NCBI RefSeq assembly: GCF_014856545.2
Contig: NZ_CP109811.1
Span: 2,846,001 to 2,910,000 of the forward strand
DNA length: 64,000 nt
Direction of reading: 5' to 3'
Source of the DNA: Mesobacillus jeotgali
Lineage (GTDB): Bacteria > Bacillota > Bacilli > Bacillales > Cytobacillaceae
Shown piece after piece: positions 9,342 to 19,273 of this stretch; the first letter of the stretch is position 1; the number at the start of each line of letters is the position of its first letter. A program made the position numbers and the translations under genes. Below the pieces are notes generated by a model, which saw nothing but the letters and a program-made list of their open reading frames with translations, ran no database searches and was not told the origin of the DNA.

Positions 9342-10214
9342 CTAATTCACTATTTCTCTTAAAAGGATACCGAACACGATACCTAAGAACATGGACGTCA
9401 ATGTACCAAGCAGAAAGTATTCAGCCCAGTCACGATCATCCATTTGCTTAAAACGGGCAATTGATTTAGCGGTAACTATGAAGGCGATTGCCGGATAGGA
9501 ACTGTAGTATGTTAGTAAAATTACCAGCAGTCGCTCGATATAGCCAATCAGTTTCCCGCGTGACATATCGTGCTTGTTGAAAACCATATAGCTGTATTGC
9601 TCAGATAAACCCTTTTCACCTTTGCTGGCTGTCTGATATGCCGGCTCCTTCAACTCATTTTTAAATGTATATTTCCCTTCGAACGTCAGCAGCTGTCCGG
9701 GCAGAGAGCCGAGAAGGATGCGGATTATATGTCCGCTGACCGTTGTACCCATTATTAAAATAATGGCAATGGCGAGGATTGTACTAGAAGCGTCCAATTG
9801 GCGCCCATCTTCAAACAGAAGCTGAATATATCTATTAACATTGGAAACTAGCGTTATTTTATAAAATAACTGCATCGCTAACAAAAGCATGAAAAGGTGC
9901 AACAGCTGGTCCAATATAAAAAACCAGAGTTTATTCAAGTTATCGCTTGCCGTAAATTGATCCACAAGCTTGATCTTAACCAGGTCGATCATCAGATGTG
10001 TGGCTGTTATGAACAGCACCGGCCATATGACAGTCGTGACGGGATCGCTCTGCTGATAAAAAAAGAGCCAGCCTGCCGCAAGGACAATTGTATTCACGAT
10101 GAGATGATGGAGTATATGCTTTTTAAGGTTCTTCAGCTTGTCCTGTACCATTTGATCCGTCTGAAGGTAAAAATCGGCTAGTAGATGTGCCATAATCAAA
10201 CTCAATAAAAGCAT
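9342..10214 (-). CDS. DUF3307 family membrane protein
   Basis: 290 aa with several transmembrane helices. The N-terminal LLLSLIMAHLLADFYLQTD is the DUF3307 signature. Function is unknown. It lies 21 bp after the SatD-like gene and is probably co-transcribed; such DUF3307/SatD pairs recur in Firmicutes and suggest a regulator-membrane protein module. ATG 10214 is chosen because AAAGGAGC precedes it; the upstream GTG at 10229 would leave the RBS inside the gene. Confidence 0.82.
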   Translation of the reverse strand: MLLLSLIMAHLLADFYLQTDQMVQDKLKNLKKHILHHLIVNTIVLAAGWLFFYQQSDPVTTVIWPVLFITATHLMIDLVKIKLVDQFTASDNLNKLWFFILDQLLHLFMLLLAMQLFYKITLVSNVNRYIQLLFEDGRQLDASSTILAIAIILIMGTTVSGHIIRILLGSLPGQLLTFEGKYTFKNELKEPAYQTASKGEKGLSEQYSYMVFNKHDMSRGKLIGYIERLLVILLTYYSSYPAIAFIVTAKSIARFKQMDDRDWAEYFLLGTLTSMFLGIVFGILLREIVN

Positions 10215-10235
10215 GACTGCTCCTTTCACCAGAAT

Positions 10236-10979
10236 CTAGAAGCTGAAAATATCCTGCACCTGGCTTTTAATTTTGGTTTTAATGCTGTCTTCAAGAAGCT
10301 TCGTTTGGCTATTTCCTATTTCCGGGTACACCTTTGCCTGATTTGCATCCAAAACGCTGACGATATCTCGGAAGCTCCGAAGAATATGCTCGCAATGCCC
10401 CTTTTTAAAATGGCTGTAAACCGTGGGAGCCGAGCGATCGAGAAGCTCCGCTACAGCATTTTGCTTGCCATAAAGAAGATAAAGCGAGCATACAAGCCGT
10501 TGCACATCAGTTTGCTCCATTCTCAACACATGCTGCAGCATGAGCATGCCATTAATTAATGTCTGCAGATCCGATTCACCATCCTGTCCTTGAAAAAAGA
10601 AAGATTCCCTTTCTTTCTGTTTTTTTAGGTGGTCGTTGGCGTTTCGAGCCTGCTTCGCCAATGGATGGATCCACTTTTCAATATCAATCTCTTCTACTTT
10701 CTTATCCAGGCTTCCAAAGGCGAGCCCAAAATACGGCGGGTTATTTTGATATTTCCAGAGCAAGCTGATATAAAAGGCTGTAATGAAAGCAGATGAATAG
10801 CCTTCAGCCAGTAGAATAAGTTCATCCCCAGACCTGTGCTTAATTTGTATAGAACCAATTCCGTCATACCAATTATCTATAGATGTCACTAGCTGCCCTA
10901 AATAATCACTCAGCTCCTCCCCGTAACCTGCAGAGGAAGACTTTGTTACATCCATTATAAATATTGACACTGGCTGCAT
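10236..10979 (-). CDS. SatD-like protein with a C-terminal HTH-like region
   Basis: About 248 aa. The N-terminal half (VSIFIMDVTKSSS, SGDELILLAEG) resembles SatD family proteins, named for a streptococcal acid-tolerance locus. Residues about 170-200 (LLYGKQNAVAELLDRSAPTVYSHFKKG) look like a helix-turn-helix. I infer it regulates the following DUF3307 gene, since palindromes sit directly upstream. The start at 10979 has AGGTGG 7 nt upstream; two other in-frame Met codons occur within 18 nt. The biochemical role is not established. Confidence 0.72.
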   Translation of the reverse strand: MQPVSIFIMDVTKSSSAGYGEELSDYLGQLVTSIDNWYDGIGSIQIKHRSGDELILLAEGYSSAFITAFYISLLWKYQNNPPYFGLAFGSLDKKVEEIDIEKWIHPLAKQARNANDHLKKQKERESFFFQGQDGESDLQTLINGMLMLQHVLRMEQTDVQRLVCSLYLLYGKQNAVAELLDRSAPTVYSHFKKGHCEHILRSFRDIVSVLDANQAKVYPEIGNSQTKLLEDSIKTKIKSQVQDIFSF

Positions 10980-11004
10980 TGCCATTCCACCTAACATTTA
11001 AAAA

Positions 11005-11038
11005 TAGATTAATTAATCTAATTTTATATAAATTAGAT
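11005..11038. promoter_or_regulatory. Overlapping palindromes upstream of the SatD-like gene (putative operator)
   Basis: TAGATTAATTAATCTA (11005-11020) is a perfect 16-bp palindrome. It overlaps a second one, ATCTAATTT (11016-11024) / AAATTAGAT (11030-11038). A further AGATTAG half-site lies near 11060. Placement 26-60 bp before the start suits autoregulation by the HTH-bearing product. Confidence 0.6.
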
Positions 11039-11157
11039 AGTATAGTCAAATTTCATAAAGATTAGACTCTTTAGCTTAACAAATTTATACAAATCACCTT
11101 TGAATCATTATAACAAGAGCGTATGTTCGCTTCAATGGGTAAATAAGTACAAAAAAA

Positions 11158-11175
11158 AAGAGCCCTCAGGCTCTT
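11158..11175. terminator. Terminator of ppiB (bidirectional shape)
   Basis: AAGAGCC (11158-11164) / GGCTCTT (11169-11175), flanked by an A-tract on one side and a T-tract on the other; it follows the cyclophilin stop codon on the minus strand. Confidence 0.85.
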
Positions 11176-11187
11176 TTTTAAATAATC

Positions 11188-11625
11188 CTATTCTTCTGTT
11201 ACAACGACCTTTTCCATAACATCGCCGTTTCTCATCGCTTTAGCAGCTTCCAAATTGGAAGTAACTTTTCCGAATACAGTGTGCACTCCATTTAAGTGTG
11301 GCTGTGATTCATGTACGATGAAGAACTGGCTGCCGCCTGTATCTTTACCTGCGTGTGCCATAGAAAGTGAACCCGGTTCGTGCTTGTGCGGATTGCCTTC
11401 TGTTTCACATTTGATTGTGTAACCTGGACCGCCAGTACCTGTCCCTGAAGGGCATCCTCCTTGACTAACAAAACCAGGAATTACTCGGTGGAAGTTCAAT
11501 CCGTTATAGAATCCTTCGTTTGCAAGCTTTTCAAAGTTCGCAACTGTACCAGGTGCTTCGTTTGGGTATAGTTCGAATTCGATTTTTTCACCATTTTGCA
11601 TTTGTATGTATCCTTTTTTAGCCAT
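11188..11625 (-). CDS. ppiB: Cyclophilin-type peptidyl-prolyl cis-trans isomerase
   Basis: A 145-aa cytoplasmic cyclophilin that catalyses proline isomerisation during folding. Active-site motifs are present: [13 protein letters not shown] near residue 50, the GTGTGGPGY loop, and GSQFFI near residue 100. Length equals B. subtilis PpiB. No signal peptide. Preceded by AAGGAGATG and followed by its own terminator, so it is probably monocistronic. Confidence 0.96.
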   Translation of the reverse strand: MAKKGYIQMQNGEKIEFELYPNEAPGTVANFEKLANEGFYNGLNFHRVIPGFVSQGGCPSGTGTGGPGYTIKCETEGNPHKHEPGSLSMAHAGKDTGGSQFFIVHESQPHLNGVHTVFGKVTSNLEAAKAMRNGDVMEKVVVTEE

Positions 11626-11734
11626 GTAAAATCATCTCCTTGTGTTAAAATCATTGTTATCATATCACTAATACAAATAAAAATAAAAGTATCCACCTTC
11701 AAATTGTATTTTTCCAACATGGTTGTGTTAAAAT

Positions 11735-11866
11735 ATAACTGCCCCTGCCGAACATTCGCTTGTTGCGGGACACTTAACCACTGTACGGACGGCAGGGGCC
11801 CTGCCTTTGCAGGATGACCAAATACATATACATATTCTCAAACCTTGCCATGTGGCAAGGTTTTTA
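11735..11866 (+). ncRNA. Candidate structured RNA with its own terminator
   Basis: A perfect 10-bp stem, GCCCCTGCCG (11741-11750) with CGGCAGGGGC (11790-11799), encloses a 39-nt region that can form a small AACA/TGTT hairpin. A second hairpin follows, CCTGC/GCAGG (11800-11813), then an intrinsic terminator, AACCTTGCC/GGCAAGGTT with a T-run (11841-11866). A TTAAAAT -10-like box lies just upstream. I do not recognise it as SRP RNA, tmRNA, T-box or a common riboswitch. It could be a trans-acting sRNA or a leader ending before the vanZ-like gene 150 nt downstream. Confidence 0.5.
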
Positions 11867-12012
11867 TTTTAATTAATGTAAAGGTATTAAATTTCTAATT
11901 AAGTTATCGCAGTTTGGGTAATTAATATCTAGTATGTCTTTTTCAAAAATGCCTGTGTATCTTTTAAAATATCATCGTTTGTTTTTATCTTTTACCAATC
12001 CTAGGAGAAGTT

Positions 12013-12504
12013 ATGCTAACTCTAATAGATATTAAATACAAGAAATGGATCTCAGCAATATCCTATACTTTATTCATAGCCTACATCATCATTGCCGTGA
12101 TTTTGTTGTTTCTCAGCCCATATCGGCAGGCTGCCTATGAACTCAATTCTGCAGGCTCCAACCCTTATAACATCATTCCATTTAAAACGATTACAGATTA
12201 CATAAAAGCTTCTTCGCACATTAATCAAAATATCTGGATGTCCAACTTATTTGGCAATGTTCTTGCCTTTTTCCCGATGGGAGTCTTTCTTCCCTGGCTG
12301 TTTAAAAGATTCATAGGATTCTGGAGAACGACCAGTACTGTTTTTCTGGCGACATTAACGGTAGAGATCCTCCAGTTTGCCACAAGGGTTGGCAGTTTTG
12401 ACATCGATGATATCATACTTAACACATTAGGCGGTGCAATAGGGTATCTCTTAATCAAGATCATTTATCTGCTTTTATTAAAGGAGAGAACATATGAAGA
12501 TTAG
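12013..12504 (+). CDS. VanZ-like family membrane protein
   Basis: 163 aa with about four transmembrane segments. Conserved features include NPYNIIPFKTI near residue 50, N-x-x-FGN-x-x-AFFPMGVFLP near residue 80, and TVEILQ...GSFDIDDIILNTLGG near residues 115-140, which define the VanZ/acetobutylicum phosphotransbutyrylase-linked family. The physiological role is unclear; some relatives affect glycopeptide resistance. RBS AGGAGAAG precedes the ATG. Its last codons overlap the next gene by 11 nt, so the two form an operon. Confidence 0.85.
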   Translation: MLTLIDIKYKKWISAISYTLFIAYIIIAVILLFLSPYRQAAYELNSAGSNPYNIIPFKTITDYIKASSHINQNIWMSNLFGNVLAFFPMGVFLPWLFKRFIGFWRTTSTVFLATLTVEILQFATRVGSFDIDDIILNTLGGAIGYLLIKIIYLLLLKERTYED

Positions 12505-12949
12505 GATGTTAAAAGAAAGCGAACAGCCGCCCAGGAATCTTCTGCTCCTGGCAGACCCTTCTCGAGATTTGGTTTCAGGATATTTAGAGAAAGGTTTGTG
12601 CTATGTTATGGAAACAGGAAACGGTGATACCGCCGGGGTAATCGTACTGGTCCCGGTTGGTAGTACCATCGAAATTATGAATCTGGCAGTCGATGAATTC
12701 CACCAAGGCAAGGGCTTAGGCACCATCCTGCTAAAGCATGGAATTCAAACTGCAGCCGAAAAGGGATATAAAACGGTTGAAATCGGTACAGGGAATTCAA
12801 GTATCAACCAATTGGCTCTTTATCAAAAGGTTGGCTTCAGAATCACTGGAATAGATCATGACTTTTTTATAAGGAATTATGAAGAACCTATTTTCGAAAA
12901 TGGGATCCAGTGCAGGGATATGATCCGTTTATCGATGCCCTTAGAATAA
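12494..12949 (+). CDS. GNAT-family N-acetyltransferase
   Basis: 151 aa with the acetyl-CoA-binding motif HQGKGLGTILLKHGI near residue 75 and the following NLAVDEF beta strand, both typical of GNAT enzymes. QLALYQKVGFRITGIDHDFF near the C-terminus is also characteristic. Substrate unknown. It overlaps the VanZ-like gene, has AAGGAGAG as RBS and ends at a bidirectional terminator. Confidence 0.88.
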   Translation: MKIRMLKESEQPPRNLLLLADPSRDLVSGYLEKGLCYVMETGNGDTAGVIVLVPVGSTIEIMNLAVDEFHQGKGLGTILLKHGIQTAAEKGYKTVEIGTGNSSINQLALYQKVGFRITGIDHDFFIRNYEEPIFENGIQCRDMIRLSMPLE

Positions 12950-12950
12950 A

Positions 12951-12975
12951 GAAAGGACCTCAATCAGGTCCTTTC
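12951..12975. terminator. Bidirectional terminator between GNAT and mug genes
   Basis: Perfect 10-bp stem GAAAGGACCT (12951-12960) / AGGTCCTTTC (12966-12975), shared by convergent genes. Confidence 0.85.
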
Positions 12976-13494
12976 TTACTTAGATACTAAACGTTCTTTC
13001 AATAATGGAAGTTCTTTATAAATCCCCACTACTTCATCCATTCTCATTCTTACGAGTCCGCTCGAGGACGGGGCGACGAAATCGATGGTGCCATCCACAA
13101 CAGATTCATCCTGCTTGCCCCATGGAATATCTTTTTTGCCGCTATATTGCTGGTAGACACCTTTACCGACAAAACAAACGATTTTCGGACTATATTTTTC
13201 AATTTTTTGTCTAAGCTCCTGCTTTCCCTGTTGGTATTCCTCTTTCGTGATCTCATCTGCTGCTTTAGTTGGCCGCGCAACAATGTTCGTCATCCCGTAG
13301 CCTAAGTCCAGGAGCTTATAATCCTCCGAAGAGTCATACTTCCTTGGTGTGATGCCAGCTTCAAAAAGGATCTTCCAGAATCTATTGTTTGGGTTAGCAT
13401 AATGATGACCTGTTTCTGATGACCGAATGCTAGGGTTGAAACCGACAAAAATAACGTCCAGATTCTCCCGTAAATGATCGGTAATCGGCTTCAT
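12976..13494 (-). CDS. mug: G/U mismatch-specific uracil-DNA glycosylase
   Basis: About 172 aa of the Mug/TDG branch of uracil-DNA glycosylases, which removes uracil or thymine opposite guanine. The catalytic motif VGFNPSIRSSETGHHYANPNN at residues about 16-36 and the late VAPSSSGLVRM motif are diagnostic. The start is taken at ATG 13494 (MKPITDH) with GGAGAGGAG upstream; the longer reading from 13542 would overlap the preceding small gene. Likely co-transcribed with that gene. Confidence 0.92.
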   Translation of the reverse strand: MKPITDHLRENLDVIFVGFNPSIRSSETGHHYANPNNRFWKILFEAGITPRKYDSSEDYKLLDLGYGMTNIVARPTKAADEITKEEYQQGKQELRQKIEKYSPKIVCFVGKGVYQQYSGKKDIPWGKQDESVVDGTIDFVAPSSSGLVRMRMDEVVGIYKELPLLKERLVSK

Positions 13495-13535
13495 ATTCTC
13501 TACTCCTCTCCAATGCTGCCTCTCTCTCTCACCAA

Positions 13536-13781
13536 TCACCAAAATCGGTGAGGCAGCTCATTATTCTTGCTAATATTCTTGAAGATTCTTAAATGGAACA
13601 AAAACTCGTCATAAAACATAGTTTCGGCACTTTCAAAAGAATAAGCGTCCGAAAAATGATCCAATAGTTCGACATCAATGTTATCTTCAAGGCCGCTCAG
13701 CCACATTTTATAGCCATGCTGCTCATAAACATCAGATAAACCGGCCCATTCGAACATATCCTGCATTTCCTTTTCACCCAT
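13536..13781 (-). CDS. Small acidic protein of unknown function
   Basis: 81 aa, rich in Asp/Glu and aromatic residues (MFEWAGLSDVYEQHGYKMWL), with no membrane segment or recognisable domain. A clear GGAGTG lies 6 nt before the ATG, which supports translation. It stands 41 bp upstream of the mug start and is probably in the same transcript. Not recognised. Confidence 0.65.
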   Translation of the reverse strand: MGEKEMQDMFEWAGLSDVYEQHGYKMWLSGLEDNIDVELLDHFSDAYSFESAETMFYDEFLFHLRIFKNISKNNELPHRFW

Positions 13782-13906
13782 TCTATCACTCCTTCAGCTA
13801 TCACCTCCATTTTTCCATACTTTTACATACCTTATACAGCGTTCATGATCTCTCCCTATAAATGACCGGGAATTCTGAGTTCCTTGCGCCTCGCCCGATT
13901 TTTAAA

Positions 13907-13933
13907 AAAGCCAGGCTTATTCAACCTGGCTTT
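13907..13933 (-). terminator. Terminator of fdhD
   Basis: AAAGCCAGG (13907-13915) / CCTGGCTTT (13925-13933) with T residues following on the minus strand. The stem includes the last codons and the stop of fdhD. Confidence 0.8.
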
Positions 13934-14750
13934 CCTTGATTCCGTATTTAGCCTCTGCAACCCGTTCCGGGTGTGTGTATACATTAAGTGATCGATTCCT
14001 GATAAAGCCAATTGTCGTGATCCCCAGTTCCTCTGCTAGCTTCAAGGCAAGTTCAGTGGGAGCTGATTTGGACAATACAATCGGGCAGCCGATTTTGGCT
14101 ACCTTTAATAAAATTTCTGAGGAAATTCGTCCACTGAAAACAATTACTTTATCCTGTATCGAAATATCATTTTTCAAGCAATGCCCAAAAATTTTATCCA
14201 GGGCATTATGGCGACCGATATCCATCCGCGACACAACTGGACCAAACAAACTGCAAAGGGAGGCGTTATGGACTCCCCCAGTATTTTGAAAAAGGTGAGC
14301 GGAATCCTGCATTTCTTCCATGAGCCTGAAGCAATCTTCTACTTCGATTTCCGTCTCTGTTTTGTGCAACTTTTTTGCAGTCAATGCGTCTGTCGCAAAT
14401 ACAAAGCCAGTCCTGCTTGCCCCGCAGCATGAAGTTAAGTAACGCTTTCCCTGTAAGTTCTTATAAACCGGATTCATTTGCGAGGTTTTTACATGAACAA
14501 ATCCTTCTTTTTCCTGGATCCATATATCTTCTATATCTGAATACTTCCTGATGATGCCTTCTGAAGCGAGGTATCCAATGACCATTTCTTCAATATAATC
14601 TGGAGTACATACCATCGTAACAAATTCCTGACCATTCACTTTAATGGTGACAGAATATTCCGTTACGATGCTGTCTTCCAAGCTTTCGGCCCCGCCATCG
14701 CCAAAACGAAGGATTTCCCTTTTTACTTCGACTGGTTTCAAAACAGCCAT
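13917..14750 (-). CDS. fdhD: Formate dehydrogenase accessory sulfurtransferase FdhD
   Basis: Transfers sulfur from a cysteine desulfurase to the molybdenum cofactor before insertion into formate dehydrogenase, a step required for activity. 277 aa, family length. The cysteine loop YLTSCCGASRTGF (near residue 115) carries the sulfur-relay cysteines, and GVHNASLCS plus DIGRHNALDKI (near residues 165-190) are strongly conserved. It lies just downstream of a formate dehydrogenase gene pair and could also serve the second enzyme at 33-35 kb. Confidence 0.95.
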   Translation of the reverse strand: MAVLKPVEVKREILRFGDGGAESLEDSIVTEYSVTIKVNGQEFVTMVCTPDYIEEMVIGYLASEGIIRKYSDIEDIWIQEKEGFVHVKTSQMNPVYKNLQGKRYLTSCCGASRTGFVFATDALTAKKLHKTETEIEVEDCFRLMEEMQDSAHLFQNTGGVHNASLCSLFGPVVSRMDIGRHNALDKIFGHCLKNDISIQDKVIVFSGRISSEILLKVAKIGCPIVLSKSAPTELALKLAEELGITTIGFIRNRSLNVYTHPERVAEAKYGIKESQVE

Positions 14751-14823
14751 CCTCTCTGGTTGAAGTTTTATGCTTTGGAGTTATCTCCTATTATCCATAA
14801 ATCTATATTTTGAAACCTGAAAA

Positions 14824-14859
14824 AGCAGGCGAACAAAGCTGGAATGCTTGCTGCCTGCT
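14824..14859 (-). terminator. Terminator after the DUF1641 gene
   Basis: AGCAGGC (14824-14830) / GCCTGCT (14853-14859) with a T-tract on the minus strand, just past the DUF1641 stop. Confidence 0.7.
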
Positions 14860-14866
14860 CATTGTA

Positions 14867-15424
14867 TTACTTCTCTTCGAGGGTACCTTCCTGGCTCTGG
14901 TGGATATCCTGATTTTCCGGAAGCTGAGTGGTTCTTTCCAGTCCCTCGGTATCTTCACCCATCCCTTTCAGGAACTCAAAAAGTAAAGATAGAGCACGAT
15001 TGATTTCCGGGTCTTTAAAAGAGCGGACAATATCAAAATACCCAAGCTTGTCTTCATCCTCGCTGTCAGTATATTCTGCTACTCTAGCAATGCCAGAATT
15101 CAATTTTAAGAGCAAAGGCTCAAGCTGCTGGACATTGATTGTACCAAGGACGCCAATCATCAGCAGCAGATTCTTGATTGTATTGGTAGCTTCAGGCTTG
15201 TCTGCTGCTTTCACAAGAACATTCAAGACCTTATCTCCTTCACTGAACAATCCATCTAACAGCGACAGCACCCCGCGCTGATTCATATGCTTGAGTATAT
15301 CCATCGACTGTAAAATCGCATCCTTGTTATCAAGCAAGGCAGTCTCGATTTCCTCCAGGTCACTCTTGCGTTTTTGCTCCTCAGTCATCTGTACACGATT
15401 GATGTTAGTGATTGCTTTAGCCAT
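14867..15424 (-). CDS. yrhD: DUF1641 protein associated with formate dehydrogenase (YrhD-like)
   Basis: 185 aa, mostly helical, acidic C-terminus. DUF1641 proteins are encoded beside cytoplasmic formate dehydrogenases, as with yrhD-yrhE in B. subtilis, and are presumed partner or assembly subunits. The start overlaps the last 8 nt of the dehydrogenase gene, implying translational coupling. No cofactor motif is visible. Confidence 0.85.
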   Translation of the reverse strand: MAKAITNINRVQMTEEQKRKSDLEEIETALLDNKDAILQSMDILKHMNQRGVLSLLDGLFSEGDKVLNVLVKAADKPEATNTIKNLLLMIGVLGTINVQQLEPLLLKLNSGIARVAEYTDSEDEDKLGYFDIVRSFKDPEINRALSLLFEFLKGMGEDTEGLERTTQLPENQDIHQSQEGTLEEK

Positions 15425-18374
15425 GCTGGGTACGCTCCTTTTTCACAAGATCTCCTGGAAAGCTGTAATCTGGACGAGCCCACTTCTTTTCGACTTGGAC
15501 ACCGATTTGCGGCTGTGGATTACCGTATCGGAAATTATTCCTCGGCAAAGGATTGATTCCTTCAAATTGGAGGATTTCCATTTTCGCCTTTGTCTCCTTA
15601 TAAGCTGGAGTATCCGTGTTTTTGTCCCCATAGCTGCTTGTCAGAAGATTGATAGCTGCATCTCCCTGGTCGTTCATAGGCAGATAGACTTCCTTTCCTG
15701 CCACTCGATCAGTGACAACACATCTTACCTTCACATTGCCGTATGGAGATGTCAATCTGACAAGTGTTCCATCTTTTATCCCTCTTTCTTCGGCAAGCTC
15801 TGGCGACACCTCAAGGAAAGTTTCAGGAGTCTTTGAGGTGATTCCCTCTGACTTATAAGTCAGGTTACCTTCATGGAAATGCTCAAGCAAGCGGCCATTA
15901 TTGACATGGATATCATATTCTTCTCCATATTGAATCGGGATCGACCATTTTACCGGATAGAGACGTGCTTTCCCATCCGGGAATGGGAAGCCATCCAAAT
16001 ACAATACAGGACTGTCAGTTCCATCCGGCTGCACCGGCCATTGAAGGCTCTTGTACCCTTCAAGGCGTTCATACGTCACCCCAGAGTATATCGGCATAAG
16101 ATTTGCCGCTTCCGCCATGATTTCAGAAGGATGCTCATATGTCCATCCTGCACCAAGGCGGTTGGCGACTTCAATCAGAATCTGCCAATCAGGTTTCGAT
16201 TCACCAACTGGCTCGAAAACCTGATACAAACGCTGAATCCTTCGCTCGGTATTCGTAAACGTGCCTTCTTTTTCAAAGCTCGGGCTTGCTGGCAAAACAA
16301 CGTCTGCAAATTGCGCAGTCCTGGAGAAAAACACATCTTGGACTACAAAGAAGTCAAGCTTCTCATAGCCGGCTTGGACGTGGTTGATATTTGAATCCAC
16401 AAGGCCCATCTCTTCACCCTTGATGTAAAGGGCTTTAAGTGTTTCATTATGCATACCTTCAACCATGTCATGGTTATTGATCCCTGGCTCAGCAGGCAGC
16501 CTGGTTCCCCATGCCTGCTCAAACTTCATGCGGGCTGCTTCATCGGTTACCTTCTGATAACCCGGCAGCGAGTCCGGGCTGCTGCCAAAATCACCTGCGC
16601 CCTGGACATTATTATGTCCTCGCAGTGGATATGCACCTGTTCCTGGACGGCCGTAATTTCCAGTAATCAGCAATAGGTTCGAAATCGCTGTACTGGTGTC
16701 GCTTCCGCCAATATGCTGTGTAACTCCCATTGCCCATAGAGCACAAACGCTTTTTGCTTTATGAATGCTCTCAGCAATCTCAATCAGCGTATCTTTTGAT
16801 AGCCCAGTTGTTTTTTCTGCATATTCCAAAGTGAATCCTTTAAGACTGTCGACGTATTCCGAAAGTCCATTGACTTTATTGTTCAGAAATTCTTCATCAG
16901 CCCAGCCCTGGTCGATAATGTATTTAGTGACAGCGGAAATCCAGACAAGGTCACTGCCTGCCTTAGGCCTTACGAACATATCAGCACGATCAGCCATTTC
17001 ATGTTCACGAAGGTCTGCGACAATCACTTTTTGTCCATTCAGTTTTTGGGCGCGTTTCACCCTGGTTGCAAGGACGGGATGTGCTTCTGCTGTATTAGAC
17101 CCGACGATGATGACCAAATCCGCCATCGCAATATCAGTAATTGATCCAGCATCGCCACCATGTCCAACTGTTCTGAACAAACCTACAGTAGCAGGTGTTT
17201 GGCAATATCGGGAGCAATTGTCTACATTATTAGTGCCAATTACAGACCTTGCCAGTTTTTGCATTAGATATGATTCTTCATTCGTACATTTAGACGAAGT
17301 TATGAAGCCAAGAGAGTCAGGACCATACTCATTCTTGATTTCTGTAAATTTTCTGGAGATAAGATTCAGCGCCTCATCCCACCCCGCTTCCCTGAAGCTG
17401 TCTCCTTCACGAATCAGCGGCTTGGTCAGGCGCTCCTCGCTGTTAACGAAATCCCAACCGAATTTCCCTTTTATACATGTAGAAATTCCGTTGGCTGGAG
17501 CTTCAACCTGCGGCTCGACCTTCAGGATTTCTCGTCCCTTCGTCCACACATCAAAACTGCATCCCACTCCGCAGTATGTGCAAACAGTCTTCGTTTTCTT
17601 GATTCTGGATTCGCGCATAGCGGCTTCCATATCGGAAATCGCCAGGATGGAACCGTAACCTGTCTCGACATTCTTGGTAATTTCAATCATCGGCCGCAAA
17701 GTATCTTTTGCGATTCCTGTTAAAAAGCCGGCTTCGCCTTCCATTCCTTTTTCCATCATTGCATTACATGGACATACCGTTGAACAATGACCACAAGAAA
17801 CACAGGAGGATTCATTGATTGGTACATCATTATCCCAAATGACACGTGGGCGTTCACGTTCCCAATCGATTCTCAGCGTCTCGGTTACCTGTACATCCTG
17901 ACAGGCTTCCACACACCTCCCGCACAAAATACATTGGTCAGGATCATAACGATAAAAAGGGTTTGATTCATCTTTTTCATATGGCTTTTGATCAAATGGG
18001 ATGCTCTGATGATTGATTTTCATTTCTTTTACTGTGTTATGTACCTCGCACATCCCATTATTGTAGTCACAGACTGTACAGTACAATTCATGGTTGAATA
18101 GGATCTTGTCCATCGCCATTGTTTGCGCCTTTTTAACATCCGGCGCCACGGTGTCGATTGTATCCCCATCCTTCATGATTGTCGAACAAGACCTGACCAT
18201 TTCTCCGTTCACTTCTACAATACAAGTGTCACAAGTCTCGATCGGGCCAAGGCTTGGATGATAGCATACACTTGGCACTTCAATCGAGCTATCTGAAAGG
18301 TATTGAAGGATTGTTTGATTTTCTTTAGCCGCGACGTCAGCACCGTTGATTGTTACATTTATTTTGCCAGACAA
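15417..18374 (-). CDS. yrhE: Formate dehydrogenase alpha subunit, cysteine type, with N-terminal Fe-S domains
   Basis: 985 aa. In order: a 2Fe-2S ferredoxin domain ([15 protein letters not shown], residues about 38-52), a His/Cys Fe-S segment near 100, two 4Fe-4S ferredoxin motifs ([14 protein letters not shown] and [11 protein letters not shown], about 145-205), the catalytic 4Fe-4S motif [13 protein letters not shown] near 265, and the molybdopterin domains. The molybdenum ligand sits in [18 protein letters not shown], so this enzyme uses cysteine. It oxidises formate to CO2, probably passing electrons to a soluble acceptor such as NAD(P). Followed by the DUF1641 gene and fdhD. Confidence 0.95.
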   Translation of the reverse strand: MSGKINVTINGADVAAKENQTILQYLSDSSIEVPSVCYHPSLGPIETCDTCIVEVNGEMVRSCSTIMKDGDTIDTVAPDVKKAQTMAMDKILFNHELYCTVCDYNNGMCEVHNTVKEMKINHQSIPFDQKPYEKDESNPFYRYDPDQCILCGRCVEACQDVQVTETLRIDWERERPRVIWDNDVPINESSCVSCGHCSTVCPCNAMMEKGMEGEAGFLTGIAKDTLRPMIEITKNVETGYGSILAISDMEAAMRESRIKKTKTVCTYCGVGCSFDVWTKGREILKVEPQVEAPANGISTCIKGKFGWDFVNSEERLTKPLIREGDSFREAGWDEALNLISRKFTEIKNEYGPDSLGFITSSKCTNEESYLMQKLARSVIGTNNVDNCSRYCQTPATVGLFRTVGHGGDAGSITDIAMADLVIIVGSNTAEAHPVLATRVKRAQKLNGQKVIVADLREHEMADRADMFVRPKAGSDLVWISAVTKYIIDQGWADEEFLNNKVNGLSEYVDSLKGFTLEYAEKTTGLSKDTLIEIAESIHKAKSVCALWAMGVTQHIGGSDTSTAISNLLLITGNYGRPGTGAYPLRGHNNVQGAGDFGSSPDSLPGYQKVTDEAARMKFEQAWGTRLPAEPGINNHDMVEGMHNETLKALYIKGEEMGLVDSNINHVQAGYEKLDFFVVQDVFFSRTAQFADVVLPASPSFEKEGTFTNTERRIQRLYQVFEPVGESKPDWQILIEVANRLGAGWTYEHPSEIMAEAANLMPIYSGVTYERLEGYKSLQWPVQPDGTDSPVLYLDGFPFPDGKARLYPVKWSIPIQYGEEYDIHVNNGRLLEHFHEGNLTYKSEGITSKTPETFLEVSPELAEERGIKDGTLVRLTSPYGNVKVRCVVTDRVAGKEVYLPMNDQGDAAINLLTSSYGDKNTDTPAYKETKAKMEILQFEGINPLPRNNFRYGNPQPQIGVQVEKKWARPDYSFPGDLVKKERTQHG

Positions 18375-18620
18375 GACCTCATCTTCCTTTCTGTATAGAA
18401 ATCGCTCTCTTTCTCACTACCCAAACCAAGAATGACTTTAACCACTTTTAATAGAGTTTTTTGAAACTTGCTTTGTAACTGGAACCAAAAAGGAATAAAG
18501 ATCCATCATTTTAAGATAATTTTTTTACTCCAACAAGAACTTAAGAACAAGTCTGAATTTTTACGTTTTTCACTTATTGTGCCGTGAGTATGCTCGGGTC
18601 TAACATATTGGACAAAAATA

Positions 18621-18650
18621 AAAGCCCTACCTGATTAAGGTAAAGGCTTT
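18621..18650 (-). terminator. Terminator of the 166-aa gene
   Basis: AAAGCC...ACCT / AGGT...GGCTTT stem (18621-18650) followed by a T-rich tract on the minus strand. Confidence 0.75.
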
Positions 18651-18661
18651 GAGTATATTCA

Positions 18662-19162
18662 CTATAAAAAGCGGCAAGCATCATTTCCTGCTTCATCAGA
18701 GGAAAGAATATACAGTGTCTTTCCATTGGTTGACTTTTCTTTTATAAAACCAAAATTCTCTAGTTCACCATAATCTCCAACAACAATGATTGCTGAAGCA
18801 AAAAGCAATGCCTGCAGATGGAATAAAGAAACATCAATTACTTCTGTTAGTGAATCTCCAGGTTTGGGTGCTTCCAGGATTGCAATTCTGCCACGGATGC
18901 CAAGGATTTCAAAAGCATATTCAATACTGTCGGCCATAGTTTCGGAAAGGACCGATGCAGAACTGATGATATCATTCCAATTCTCACCAAAAACATAAGT
19001 ACGCCAGGAAGATTGTTCACTTCCCAACAGAAAATCAATTTTAAGAAACTGCTGGTCATCATCAAATTGGTAAACAGATTTCACTATATCCACGCTTCCC
19101 TCCATTAGTAAAGTAGAGATAGTTTCCCACTGTAAGCGAAAGTTAATGAATCCGTTTTGCAT
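18662..19162 (-). CDS. Uncharacterised 166-aa soluble protein
   Basis: No domain recognised. The sequence alternates strands and helices and has no signal peptide or membrane segment. The ATG at 19162 has no Shine-Dalgarno; an in-frame GTG 23 codons later (MDIVKSVYQF if used) has GGAGGG 4 nt upstream, so the real protein may be about 143 aa. Monocistronic, with its own terminator; the next gene is divergent and its reading frame begins about 110 bp away. Confidence 0.6.
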   Translation of the reverse strand: MQNGFINFRLQWETISTLLMEGSVDIVKSVYQFDDDQQFLKIDFLLGSEQSSWRTYVFGENWNDIISSASVLSETMADSIEYAFEILGIRGRIAILEAPKPGDSLTEVIDVSLFHLQALLFASAIIVVGDYGELENFGFIKEKSTNGKTLYILSSDEAGNDACRFL

Positions 19163-19273
19163 GATTTAAAATCGTTAGTAAATACTTACAACGACGGTAC
19201 CCGAGGCATGAATCTTTCTGATAAGGGAAGAAGTAATATACACAGTACTAAACAAAGGCAGGAGGATGAGAAA

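Noticed and set aside
16765..17658. 297-codon frame on the plus strand
   Set aside because: Lies wholly antisense to the formate dehydrogenase, with no RBS and low-complexity Ser-rich translation.
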